Origin: Drosophila persimilis
Lineage: Eukaryota; Arthropoda; Insecta; Diptera; Drosophilidae
Assembly: GCF_003286085.1 (NCBI RefSeq)
Contig: NW_020825366.1
Span: 62,001-126,000 of the forward strand
Length of the DNA: 64,000 nucleotides
Direction: 5' to 3'
A model generated the notes under the pieces. It saw only the letters and a list, made by a program, of their open reading frames with translations. It was not told the origin of the DNA and did no database searches. Position 1 is the stretch's first letter. Every line of letters begins with the position of its first letter. Both the position numbers and the translations under genes were made by a program. Shown here in pieces: positions 1-10,095 of this stretch.

Positions 1-449
1 CCGCGATCGCAGGCAACGAAATTTCCATTGTGTTGGAAGACAGCCACTTTGCGGGGATAAAAAAGCTGGCCGTTCCGCTTGCCGGCATCGCCAAACTGGA
101 ACTTCAGGGCCCCCATTTTGGCGTATACAGCGATTCGGTGATTTTTCGAATCGGCAACAACGATGTCCTCGTCGATGCCCAAGCAAAAGCCCGCACCCAG
201 GCAGCCAAATTTCCACCCGATCTTCATGGGATTGGCCTTACTGTGAACGGCGCTTAAACTGTTAACAGAAGAATTGGCATCTGGCAGGCAGTAACCATTA
301 TTGTTGTGGGACTACTTGGGCTGGGGCCTGGAGCGCCTGTTCGACCTCTTGCTGCTGCTGTTGTTGTTGTTTAGCAAAACTTGGTCCGGCCCGATCCTCA
401 GTCAAGGAGTTGGACATCAGTACTTGAAAATTGGCCATTCTTGAGCAAG
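1..449 (-). pseudogene. NHL-domain gene fragment, copy 0 (Brat class, probably mei-P26-derived), cut by window edge
   Basis: Read on the minus strand, this is the start of a C-terminal exon fragment: a glutamine-rich linker (FAKQQQ at about 360) followed by the first NHL blades, including [14 protein letters not shown] and the start of the next blade ([10 protein letters not shown]). Brat, Mei-P26 and Wech are TRIM-NHL regulators whose NHL propeller binds mRNA. The cysteine and arginine pattern here looks more like Mei-P26 than Brat, but I cannot align it. The fragment continues past the left window edge. It closely matches the copies ending at 55666 and 59571. Like them, it lacks the 27 bp present in the copy at 47780-48818. 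A frameshift or stop lies between the linker and the propeller near 280-300, so this copy is not a working gene. Confidence 0.6.
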
Positions 450-611
450 CTAAAAAAGTTGAATGCTTGGTATTTTTTTTTTTATTTACTTAACAAGAAT
501 TTATATGCAGAAATTATATGGCGGTCGGATATGGTTTTTTTTTTCATTGAATTTCAGAAAGTTTTAAATTCCCTGAATCAAAAGTCAACCTTATTGAAAG
601 TATTTCATTTT
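450..611 (-). other. intron-like sequence upstream of the NHL exon (copy 0), proximal part
   Basis: On the minus strand the NHL exon is preceded by a pyrimidine-rich stretch ending in AG (450-451), a plausible splice acceptor. The remainder is AT-rich non-coding DNA with T-tracts. An SGM-like element is inserted in one of these T-tracts at 612. The same sequence lies next to the other three NHL copies, so the duplicated unit includes intron-like DNA. Confidence 0.4.
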
Positions 612-1725
612 TATACCCGATACTCAAAATGAGTATTGGGGTATATTAGATTTGTGGTAAAAGTGGATGTGTGTAACGTCCAGAAGGAATCGTTTCCGAC
701 CCTATAAAGTATATATATTCTTGATCAGCATCAATAGCCGAGTCGATTGAGCCCTGTCTGTCTGTCCGTCCGTCCGTCTGTCCGTCTGTCCGTCTGTCCG
801 TCCCCTTCAGCGCCTAATGCTCAAAGACTATAAGAGCTAGAACAACGATGTTTTGGATCCAGACTTCTGTGATATGTCACTGCTCCAAAAATATTTCAAA
901 ACTTTGCCCCGCCCACTTCCGCCCCCACAAAGGGCGAAAATCTGTGGCATCCACAATTTCGACGATACGAGAAAACTAAAAACGCAGAATCGTAGAAGAT
1001 GACTATATCTTACAGAGTGCAAAATCTGAACCAGATCGTATAATTATTACAGCCAGAATCACGAAAACAATTTCACTCTTTCTCGCTCTGTCTCACTCTA
1101 ACACACAGGTTTCATGGTCGGTTTTGCCAATTGCAAAATATGAGTTCAAGGATCTCAGAACCTATAAAAGCCAGAGCAACCAAATTTGGTATCCACACTC
1201 CTGTGATATCGGACCTTGACCGTTTCTTGTCCAAATTTCGCCACACCCCCTTCCGCCCCCGCAAAGGACGAAAATCTGAGGCAACCACAAATCTCAAAGA
1301 CTATTAAGGCTAGAGTAACCAAATTTGGTACACACACTCCTTTAAGATGTCACTATAAAACGTATATCTCAGAATTTCGCCCCACCCCCATCCGCCCCCA
1401 CAAAGGACGAAAATCTGTTGCATCCACAATATTGCAGATTTGAGAAAACTAAAAACGCAGAATCATAGATAATGACCATATCTATTAGATTGCTGAATCT
1501 GGACCAGATCAGATAATTTTTATAGCCAAAAGGAACAAATCAATTTGCAGTGGCTACGCAGCGCCCGACGTCACGCTCAGACTGATTTTCTGTCTCTCTC
1601 GCACGCACTCTTTGTCGTGTCGTTAAATATTAGCGGCGTCTGCCGGAGGAGAGCCATACTGACTTAGTATCGGGTATAACTCTAGAGTTGCGGTGTCCGC
1701 AGCAACTCACAACGTTCCCCCTCGT
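612..1725 (-). mobile_element. SGM/DINE-like (Helentron-type) non-autonomous element, full length, minus orientation
   Basis: This is one of the full-length copies. In element orientation it starts ACGAGGGGGAACG and has a subterminal hairpin (GAGTT...AACTC arms around GCGG/CCGC). It carries a (GTCC/GTCT)n tract next to the core TTGATCAGCATCAATAGCC. It ends in a hairpin of TATACCC/ATACTCA and TGAGTAT/GGGTATA arms. These features match the DINE-1/SGM/ISY group. It has no terminal inverted repeats of the transposase type and no coding capacity; the 60-75 residue open frames inside recur in every copy and are chance. Comparison with the empty site near 55825 shows insertion inside a T-run with no target duplication. 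It forms an inverted repeat with 2518-3366. Confidence 0.85.
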
Positions 1726-2123
1726 TTCATCTGAATATGAATTTTCTTATACCTCATGTACAACCGCGAAATTTTGTTTGCATGTAGATTCTTGATTAAT
1801 TGATCTACATGATCGATCCTTAGGTCCAATCGTGTTCACTGTTAATGTAGCCATCTAGCTTTTCTTCTTTTTAATCTAAATATACTTATTTTTTTGCACT
1901 AACCCTTGCACAACCACTTTTCTCGTACTTCAATTGCCGGCTAACTCGCTTCGCTCACTTACGCAGATTTGAGTAAAATATTGGACGAATACTTTTATTT
2001 CTTAGACCCGTACTGTATGATCATTTACACAAAAGTCTGACGATAATAATGACGAAAGTCCGATCACAAAAGATTGTTAACTTTGACATTTAATCCCCAG
2101 GCACTCTAGATCAAGAAAAAAAA
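1726..2123 (-). other. intron-like sequence of the NHL unit (copy 0), distal part
   Basis: This AT-rich non-coding stretch continues the sequence interrupted by the SGM-like insertion. On the minus strand a strong donor-like motif GTAAGTGAG lies at 1954-1962, so the flanking DNA could include an intron and perhaps an upstream exon edge of the NHL gene. The same block recurs at 55826-56226 and 59730-60129, and in shortened form at 50016-50355. Confidence 0.35.
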
Positions 2124-2517
2124 ACTAGGGGGAGCGTTCTGAGTTGCTGCTGCGACCGAAAATCTATATTTATCCCCGAAACATAGTCAGTATTGCTCTC
2201 TTCCATCCAGTGCTGCCGATTGCGCATTTTTTGCCTTTTTCTTAAGACCAAATGCAGGAAAAATTTGTGAATTGTGGAAAGCGAGAATTCTGGATTTTTA
2301 TACCCGATACTCTGTTCGACTGTCCGTCAGTTCGTCCCTATGAGCGCCTAGTGCTCAGAGACTATAAGAGCCAGAGCAACGTCATGTTGTATCCAGACTT
2401 CTATAATATGTCACTGTTACAAGTATATTTCAAAACTTCGCCCCGCCCCCTTCCGCCCACACAAAGAACGACAATCTGTGGCATCCACAATTTCAAAGAT
2501 ACGAGAAACCAAAAAAA
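2124..2517 (+). mobile_element. diverged, rearranged SGM-like element (variant V), copy 0
   Basis: It starts ACTAGGGGGAGCG and shares with the SGM family the beginning, a TATACCCGATACT block, a short GTCCGTC tract and the cataTCACAGAAGTC-type region, but in a compressed and diverged form of about 395 bp. It ends in an A-run where a younger SGM-like copy has inserted. The same variant sits at 50356, 51726, 56227, 60130, 61646 and 63164. Its open frame (121 codons here) is present in all copies but has no recognisable domain. Confidence 0.65.
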
Positions 2518-3366
2518 ACGAGGGGGAACGTTTTTAGTTTTCTCAAATCTGCAATATTGTGGATGCAACAGATTTTCGTCCTTTGTGGGGGCGGATGGGG
2601 GTGGGGCGAAATTCTGAGATATACGTTTTATAGTGACATCTTAAAGGAGTGTGTGTACCAAATTTGGTTACTCTAGCCTTAATAGTCTTTGAGATTTGTG
2701 GTTGCCTCAGATTTTCGTCCTTTGCGGGGGCGGAAGGGGGTGTGGCGAAATTTGGACAGGAAACGGTCAAGGTCCGATATCACAGGAGTGTGGATACCAA
2801 ATTTGGTTGCTCTGGCTTTTATAGGTTCTGAGATCCTTGAACTCATATTTTGCAATTGGCAAAACCGACCATGAAACCTGTGTGTTAGAGTGAGACAGAG
2901 CGAGAAAGAGTGAAATTGTTTTCGTGATTCTGGCTGTAATAATTATACGATCTGGTTCAGATTTTGCACTCTAGAAGATATAGTCATCTTCTACGATTCT
3001 GCGTTTTTAGTTTTCTCGTATCGTCGAAATTGTGGATGCCACAGATTTTCGCCCTTTGTGGGGGCGGAAGTGGGCGGGGCAAAGTTTTGAAATATTTTTG
3101 TGGCAGTGACATATCACAGAAGTCTGGATCCAAAACATCGTTGCTCTAGCTCTTATAGTCTTTGAGCATTAGGCGCTGAAGGGGACGGACAGACGGACAG
3201 ACGGACGGACGGACAGACAGACAGGGCTCAATCGACTCGGCTATTGATGCTGATCAAGAATATATATACTTTATAGGGTCGGAAACGATTCCTTCTGGAC
3301 GTTACACACATCCACTTTCACCACAAATCTAATATACCCCAATACTCATTTTGAGTATCGGGTATA
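2518..3366 (+). mobile_element. SGM-like element with internal 5' deletion
   Basis: It has the normal start ACGAGGGGGAACG, then jumps from GTT to the TTTAGTTTTCTCAAATC block, losing about 250 bp, and ends in the usual hairpin. It lies opposite in orientation to 612-1725 and near-identical to it over roughly 820 bp. Confidence 0.8.
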
Positions 3367-3369
3367 AAA

Positions 3370-4328
3370 ACGAGGGGGCATGTTGTGACTGGACTGAACG
3401 TGACGTCGGGCGCTGCGTAGCCACTGCAAATTGATTTGTTGATTTAGGCTACAAAATGATCCGAACTAAATCAGTTATCTATGATTGTGCGTTTTTAGTT
3501 TACTTAAATCTGCAATATTGTGGATGCAACAGATTTTCGATCTTTGTGGGGGCGGAAGGAGGTGGGGCGAAATTTTGAGATATACGTTTTATAGTGAGAT
3601 CTAACAGGAGTGCGGATACTAAATTTGGTTACTCTAGCTTTAATAGTCTCTGAGATTTGTGAATATCCCCAGATTTGCATCCTTTGCGGGGGCGGAAGGG
3701 GGTGTGGCGAAATTTTGAAACAAACTCGTCTCGGTCCGATATATTAGGATTGTGGATACCAAATTTGGTTCCACTAGCTTTTATAGTCTCTGAGATCTAG
3801 GCGCTAATGTTTTACTCTAAGCAAAGCCGCCTATTCTACGTGTGTGTTAGAGAGAGACAGGGCGAGAAAAAATGAAATTGTTTTCTTGATGCTGGCTATA
3901 ATAATAATACGATCTAATTCATATTCCGCAGTCTAAAAGATATGGTCATTCTCTACGATTCTGCGTTTTTGGTTTTCTCGTATCTTTAAAATTGTGAATT
4001 CCACAGATTTTCGCCCTTTGTGGGGTTGGAAGTGGGCGGGGCAAAGTTTTGAAATATTTTTGTAGCAGTGACATATCACAGAAGTCTGGATCCAAAACAT
4101 CGTTGCTCTATCTCTTATAGTCTTTGAGCATTAGGCGCTGAAGGGGACGGACAGACGGACAGACGGACGGACGGACAGACAGACAGGGCTCAATCGACTC
4201 GGCTATTGATGCTGATCAAGAATATATATACTTTATAGGGTCGGAAACGATTCCTTCTGGACGTTACACACATCCACTTTCACCACAAATCTAATATACC
4301 CCAATACTCATTTTGAGTATCGGGTATA
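3370..4328 (+). mobile_element. SGM-like element, 5' variant (CATGTTGTGACTGG start), tandem copy 1
   Basis: The start ACGAGGGGGCATGTTGTGAC differs from the standard 5' end and is shorter. The body and 3' hairpin are standard. The next copy begins exactly 962 bp later and is nearly identical, including shared differences from other SGM copies (for example GTGAATTCCACAG). This points to local tandem duplication, not independent insertion. Confidence 0.8.
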
Positions 4329-4331
4329 AAA

Positions 4332-5299
4332 ACGAGGGGGCATGTTGTGACTGGACTGAACGTGACGTCGGGCGCTGCGTAGCCACTGCAAATTGATTTG
4401 TTGATTTAGGCTACAAAAATGATCCGAACTAAATCAGTTATCTATGATTGTGCGTTTTTAGTTTACTTAAATCTGCAATATTGTGGATGCAACAGATTTT
4501 CGATCTTTGTGGGGGCGGAAGGAGGTGGGGCGAAATTTTGAGATATACGTTTTATAGTGAGATCTAACAGGAGTGCGGATACTAAATTTGGTTACTCTAG
4601 CTTTAATAGTCTCTGAGATTTGTGAATATCCCCAGATTTGCATCCTTTGCGGGGGCGGAAGGGGGTGTGGCGAAATTTTGAAACAAACTCGTCTCGGTCC
4701 GATATATTAGGATTGTGGATACCAAATTTGGTTCCACTAGCTTTTATAGTCTCTGAGATCTAGGCGCTAATGTTTTACTCTAAGCAAAGCCGCCTATTCT
4801 ACGTGTGTGTTAGAGAGAGACAGGGCGAGAAAAAATGAAATTGTTTTCTTGATGCTGGCTATAATAATAATACGATCTAATTCATATTCCGCAGTCTAAA
4901 AGATATGGGCATTCTCTACGATTCTGCGTTTTTGGTTTTCTCGTATCTTTAAAATTGTGAATTCCACAGATTTTCGCCCTTTGTGGGGTTGGAAGTGGGC
5001 GGGGCAAAGTTTTGAAATATTTTTGTAGCAGTGACATATCACAGAAGTCTGGATCCAAAACATCGTTGCTCTATCTCTTATAGTCTTTGAGCATTAGGCG
5101 CTGAAGGGGACGGACAGACGGACAGACGGACGGACGGACAGACGGACAGACAGACATGGCTCAATCGACTCGGCTATTGATGCTGATCAAGAATATATAT
5201 ACTTTATGGGGTCGGAAACGATTCCTTCTGGACGTTACACACATCCACTTTTACCACAAATCTAATATACCCCAATACTCATTTTGAGTATCGGGTATA
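4332..5299 (+). mobile_element. SGM-like element, tandem copy 2 of the 962-bp unit
   Basis: Near-identical to 3370-4328, differing by a slightly longer (GTCC/GTCT)n tract and a few substitutions. Its 3' hairpin abuts the 5' end of the next SGM-like element with no spacer. Confidence 0.8.
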
Positions 5300-5868
5300 A
5301 CGAGGGGGAACGTTGTGAGTTGCTGCGGACACCGCAACTCTACAGTTATACCCGATACTAAGTCAGTATGGCTCTCCTCCGGCAGTACGCCGCTAATATT
5401 AAACGACACGACAAAGAGTGCGTGCGAGAGAGACAGAAAATCAGTCTGTGCGTGACGTCGGGCGCTGCGTAGCCACTGCAAATTGATTTGTTCCTTTCGG
5501 CTATAAAACTTATCTGATCTGATCCAGATTCAGCAATCTGATAGATATGGTCATTATCTATGATTCTGCGTTTTTAGTTTTCTCAAATCTGCAATATTGT
5601 GGATGCAACAGATTTTCGTTCTTTGTGGGGGCGGAAGGAGGTGGGGCGAAATTTGGAGATATAGTGAGATCTAACAGGAGTGCGGATACTAAATTTGGTT
5701 ACTCTAGCTTTAATAGTCTCTGAGATTTGTGAATATCCCCAGATTTGCATCCTTTGCGGGGGCGGAAGGGGGTGTGGCGAAATTTTGAAACAAACTCGTC
5801 TCGGTCCGATATATTAGGATTGTGGATACCAAATTTGGTTGCACTAGCTTTTATAGTCTCTGAGATCT
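5300..5868 (+). mobile_element. SGM-like element, left part, interrupted by a LINE
   Basis: Standard 5' half beginning ACGAGGGGGAACG. It stops at CTCTGAGATCT, and the expected continuation (AGGCGCTAATG) is found at 10545 on the far side of the non-LTR retrotransposon. Confidence 0.8.
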
Positions 5869-6232
5869 GTATTTGTATTTATTTGTATATATATTCCTAA
5901 CGCAACAGTATTCCTACTTTATGTTAAAGCGCTAGTCACATGGAGTTCACATATGTATGTAGTTGTATGCTTTAAGCAGAATGATTTTCTTATTCTAACA
6001 TTTTTGGTATGACTAATATTTTTATTATTATGACTAATATTTGTATTATTAATACTAATACTAATTCTAATTTTTTTTTTTTTTGTTTTTTTCCTATTTT
6101 ATTTTTTTTTTATTTATTTATTTATTTTTTTTTTTATTATTATTTTTTATTATTATTATTATTTTTATTATTTATTTTTATTTACTTATTTATTTATTTT
6201 TATTTATTTATTTATTTATTTATTTTTTTTTT
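5869..6232 (-). other. LINE 3' untranslated region and AT-rich tail
   Basis: Follows the ORF2 stop. It contains long T/TTTA/TTAT runs on the plus strand (6060-6232) and terminal short repeats at 5869-5895. The open frame of about 140 codons on the plus strand across this region is a by-product of the low-complexity sequence. Confidence 0.6.
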
Positions 6233-9025
6233 TTATGGGTTTATCAAGTGTTTTTCTAGTTTATCCCTAAATTGCGTTGCTCTACTAATATTTTTAATAT
6301 TGAAAGGTAACTCATTCCATAACCGAATAGCATTTGTTAAAAATTGTTTTCCTGAATTGGCAAGTTTGTACCTTATGGTTACCAGATTCAACGTTCTATT
6401 TGATGAAGCAAAGGTTAATTTATCATATAAGTAGCTCGGCTGTCTGGTATAGATTATTCGATGTAGAAAAATAATTGTTCTGTACCCTATCCATGTCTTT
6501 AAATCCATTTTGAATATTTGTCTTGCTAAGATTGAGATATGATCGGTTCGTCTCTTATTATATATGTAGCGGGCAATGTTGTTAAATGTTACTTTTAGTT
6601 TTTTTTGAGATTCAGCGTCACAATTTCCAAATATTTCAATACCATAGAATAAGGTGGGTGTCAAATATGTCTTAGCTATCATTAGTTTGAGTTTATCTGG
6701 CAGGTATTTTTGTGTTGGTGCGAGTTTTCTTAGTAGACTATATGTTCTACCAGTAGCTTTCACTACTTGGCTACTCCAAGAAAGCGTATTGTTAAATGTT
6801 AATCCTAAGTTTTCCACCTGATCTACGTAATTAATTTGTTTTCCTTCAATTTCAAGTTTTGGATAGGCCATCGTATTTAGTTGCTTCTTGTATATAATTA
6901 CACATTTACATTTATCTGGATTAAGTGCCAGACCATTACGCTTCGCCCAGCTACTCACATTGAGCAAATCACTGTTACACACACTTATACACTCATCAAT
7001 TTTACTCAATGGACGACTGACATACATTTGGACGTCATCCGCATACATATGACTTTTACAATTTAACAGGACGTCTGGCAGGTCATTCACATATAATGAG
7101 AACAAAAGCGGCCCAAGAACTGAACCTTGAGGCACACCACGTGCAGTGCTCATCATTGAAGAAATTCTACTTCCACTTACCACTACCTGTCTTCTATCCG
7201 TTAAATACGATTTTAATAGCTTTATAGCTACCTTACTAAAATTGAAAAAGTTAACTAATTTACTTAATAAGATTTCGTGGTTAACCGTGTCAAATGCTTT
7301 ACTGAAGTCAAGTAGTACTAATAGCGTCACATTTCCTTCATCTTGTGTTAATCTAATGTCTTCCGTTATATTTACTATTGCCGTAGTACAGCTTCTTTGT
7401 CTTCTGTAACCTGACTGTTTGTCACTTAGTAGTGCATTGTTATCTAGAAAAGTTTGAATTTGTTGTGACATTAATTGTTCAAGGACTTTTGACAAAAACG
7501 ATAGAATTGATATAGGTCTATATTCATTTTTTCCTTTAGGGACCGGTGTTATTTTCGCAAGCTTCCATGTACTTGGAAATATTGATTTTGTTAAGACAGT
7601 ATTGCAAATATAAGTCACATGTGGTAATATTTTTGGAAGTAAGATTTTTAGAAATTTTGGATGTATTTCATCCAGTCCGATTGCATTTGACTTAATTTTA
7701 AGCACAGATTCAAGGACATCACACTGACTGGCACACATGAAGCTAAAGTTATTATCACAGGAACTATTCGGTATATTGTCAAGATAATGATTATATGCTA
7801 CTTCAGGTACCCCGTTTATCACAAATTTTCTATTTAATTCATCTATGTCTACATCAATTTTGGTGTTATTTGTCCTCTTCCCTATTCCCAAGTCTTTGAG
7901 CTCCCTCCATGTCCTTCTTGTTAATATTGCACTTTGAAACCTTACAGAATAAAAAGATTTTTTAGCTGTCAGTATTAATAGGTTGGTTTTTTTCCTTAAA
8001 GTTTTAAATTCTTGATACTGAACAGACGTTCTGTAGCGTTTCCATTTGTTATATGCTTTGTCCCTTAATGATATATTGTGTGCAATACATTGATTGAACC
8101 ATGGATTTTTCTTTTGTGCAATCTTTAATTTACGCAGTGGTACGAATTTTTCATAAAGACATGTTATGTGAGCTCGTAGTTGTTCTACTTGAGAATTAAC
8201 ATCATCCATGCCAAATATTATATTCCAGTCATATGTATTGAATTCGTCATTAAGTTTGGTAATGTCAATGCTCTTAAAATTTCGGTACCATATGTCGTCG
8301 TCAATCTTTTTACAATTAAAATCATAAGTCAGGAAAAGTAGGTCGTGTCTGGAAAATGTTGGGACAGATAACTGATCATAAAGAACGATTTTTTCTTTAT
8401 CATTGACAAAACAAAGGTCCAATAATGTACTTGCAGTGTTTGAGAAATGTGTTGGTCTACTATTATTGACTAGATGCAAGCCTAACGATGCCATCGCTGA
8501 CTCCATATGTCGTTCCTTCAGTATATTGCTGTTTAGATCCCCGATTATAATTACGTCAGTATAGCTTATAGATAGGTCTGAAATTGCATCAATTACTTGT
8601 TGGTAGATTGTATTGCGGTGTGGTCTGTACAGACAGCCCAATAGTAATTTAAGAGAACTGTTAGAGGCCGATAATTCTATAAAAAGGTATTCTATTGCAC
8701 TTTCTGGAGGGTGCTTGCATATTAATTTGGATTTGAGTTTCTTGTTTATGTATACAGCAACACCCCCACCATTTCCTTCCCGATCAGATCGGTATAGATC
8801 AAATCCGGTACACAAAATAACATTATCACATAGATGCGGCATGAACCACGTTTCCGAAACACAAACTACATCAACATTCGATTGTTCAAACATATATCGG
8901 AACTCATCAATCTTACCATACAGACTCTGAGCATTTATATGACAAATATTTATGCCATCTTTTTGTTTAGCCAGCGTACGAATCAATATCCTACTATTCG
9001 TTGGAAGGCTATTCATATTAGCCAT
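6233..9025 (-). CDS. LINE ORF2: endonuclease and reverse transcriptase (930 aa)
   Basis: Encodes the retrotransposition enzyme that nicks target DNA and primes reverse transcription from the nick. The N-terminal half is an APE-type endonuclease: INICHINAQSL near residue 25, VSETW near 57, GGGVAVYI near 87, IIIGDLNSN near 160, then SRHDLLFLTYDF near 227 where the family usually shows an SDH motif. The reverse transcriptase follows with KQSGYRRQRSC, LDFSKAFDTVNH, GVPQGSVLGPLLF and the catalytic YADD near residue 645. No RNase H domain follows; the protein ends about 200 residues after the thumb. The frame is uninterrupted. The only odd residue is the Arg in the SRH motif, which may be family-specific or may weaken the endonuclease. 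Confidence 0.9.
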   Translation of the reverse strand: MANMNSLPTNSRILIRTLAKQKDGINICHINAQSLYGKIDEFRYMFEQSNVDVVCVSETWFMPHLCDNVILCTGFDLYRSDREGNGGGVAVYINKKLKSKLICKHPPESAIEYLFIELSASNSSLKLLLGCLYRPHRNTIYQQVIDAISDLSISYTDVIIIGDLNSNILKERHMESAMASLGLHLVNNSRPTHFSNTASTLLDLCFVNDKEKIVLYDQLSVPTFSRHDLLFLTYDFNCKKIDDDIWYRNFKSIDITKLNDEFNTYDWNIIFGMDDVNSQVEQLRAHITCLYEKFVPLRKLKIAQKKNPWFNQCIAHNISLRDKAYNKWKRYRTSVQYQEFKTLRKKTNLLILTAKKSFYSVRFQSAILTRRTWRELKDLGIGKRTNNTKIDVDIDELNRKFVINGVPEVAYNHYLDNIPNSSCDNNFSFMCASQCDVLESVLKIKSNAIGLDEIHPKFLKILLPKILPHVTYICNTVLTKSIFPSTWKLAKITPVPKGKNEYRPISILSFLSKVLEQLMSQQIQTFLDNNALLSDKQSGYRRQRSCTTAIVNITEDIRLTQDEGNVTLLVLLDFSKAFDTVNHEILLSKLVNFFNFSKVAIKLLKSYLTDRRQVVVSGSRISSMMSTARGVPQGSVLGPLLFSLYVNDLPDVLLNCKSHMYADDVQMYVSRPLSKIDECISVCNSDLLNVSSWAKRNGLALNPDKCKCVIIYKKQLNTMAYPKLEIEGKQINYVDQVENLGLTFNNTLSWSSQVVKATGRTYSLLRKLAPTQKYLPDKLKLMIAKTYLTPTLFYGIEIFGNCDAESQKKLKVTFNNIARYIYNKRRTDHISILARQIFKMDLKTWIGYRTIIFLHRIIYTRQPSYLYDKLTFASSNRTLNLVTIRYKLANSGKQFLTNAIRLWNELPFNIKNISRATQFRDKLEKHLINP

Positions 9026-9141
9026 TAAAGTACTAATAGCATATTAGCAGCACACGCAATATACACAAATCAATTATAACTATATAAAAACATAAAACCT
9101 TAAACTTCAACATTATATTACTATGGCTAAGGGAAGTTTTA

Positions 9142-10095
9142 CTAACGAAAAAGGTTATTCTGGTCTGTCTCAACTGGCCTGTTAATTGCACCTGGATCAA
9201 CTGCTGCAAGCTCATCCTCGGAAGTATCCCGCAATGTTTGCAGGTCATGCATGTTATCCACTCTAAAAATCTCTCCAGCTGGATGCTTCTTAACATGCAC
9301 GATCGCCCGACGAGTGAAAACAGCCGATAGTGCTTTTCCTTTTTTCATTTTCATAGCCTCTTTGAAAACAGCCAGATTCTCTTTAGACAGGTGCTCATTA
9401 ATATAAAACGCAGCCTGTGAGTCGAATTCCATTAGGTCCAGTGATAGCAGTTTTTTCGATTCCCTGCGATAGTTGCCAACAGCTTGCAACAACGCCGCCT
9501 TCTCTCTCACACTCTCTAGTCGCAGGATTATCACTGGATCAACAGCTGTTCCGTGTGTTCTCTGTCGGATCCTAAAGATGTCTTTCACCCTTGGGAGGGG
9601 TGTTAGGTTAAGGGCAAAGCACATCTTGTTGAATCGGACCTTCAACATTTCACCTTCTTCAAAGGGTATTCCATGAATACGGAGATCACACGCAATGTCC
9701 GCTTTGGCGCGCTCAACACATTGTGTGCTTAGATCTCTAACTTGCGCACGTATTTCTTGCATACCATGTACCTCATTTTTGAGTTTGATAATTTGCTGCT
9801 CCATTTCGTGGATTACCTCACCCGCCTTTTCCAATTGCAGGACACGTTCAGTGAGTTTCTTCACATCTACTGCCATACCAAGAATTTGATTGGTCATAGC
9901 TGTGAACTTTTCCTCTATGGCCTGCAATACACCCTCAGACTTTAACGTATTTGCCGTGATTAGTTCAGCCTGCTTAGCAAACATTCTGTCCAGGGCTTTC
10001 TGAATATTTTCTGGTATTTCCTCAGAACTCTTCGAGCCCTTGAGATCAGTTCCAGATTTTTCTCGCAGACGTTTTGAAACTGGAGCCATGTTCAA
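9142..10095 (-). CDS. LINE ORF1: coiled-coil RNA-binding protein (317 aa)
   Basis: A basic N-terminus is followed by a predicted coiled coil (about residues 60-125, with heptads such as VKKLTERVLQLEKAGEVIHE). The C-terminal region includes DLRIHGIPF and VIILRLESVREKAALLQAV, which resembles the baculovirus FP-like C-terminal domain found in many insect LINE ORF1 proteins. There is no CCHC zinc knuckle. ORF1 proteins coat the element RNA and act as nucleic-acid chaperones. The frame is intact. Assignment rests on position upstream of ORF2 and general architecture. Confidence 0.75.
   Translation of the reverse strand: MNMAPVSKRLREKSGTDLKGSKSSEEIPENIQKALDRMFAKQAELITANTLKSEGVLQAIEEKFTAMTNQILGMAVDVKKLTERVLQLEKAGEVIHEMEQQIIKLKNEVHGMQEIRAQVRDLSTQCVERAKADIACDLRIHGIPFEEGEMLKVRFNKMCFALNLTPLPRVKDIFRIRQRTHGTAVDPVIILRLESVREKAALLQAVGNYRRESKKLLSLDLMEFDSQAAFYINEHLSKENLAVFKEAMKMKKGKALSAVFTRRAIVHVKKHPAGEIFRVDNMHDLQTLRDTSEDELAAVDPGAINRPVETDQNNLFR

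Noticed and set aside
1216-1443. Recurrent 60-75 codon open frames (for example MTVSCPNFATPPSAP...) in many places
   Set aside because: They occur at the same point in every SGM-like copy on either strand, follow repeat sequence and have no domain; chance frames in a non-coding element.
2252-2617. 109-121 codon frames starting MQEKFVNCGK or MKEKFVYCGK
   Set aside because: Present in each variant V copy and run through element ends into adjacent SGM sequence; no start context or domain support.
3180-3230. GTCC/GTCT short repeats resembling a CRISPR or satellite array
   Set aside because: They are the internal tetranucleotide tract typical of DINE-1/mini-me-like elements, with no spacers.
6009-6434. 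141-codon plus-strand frame rich in Phe, Leu and Ile
   Set aside because: Produced by T-rich low-complexity sequence in the LINE 3' region.
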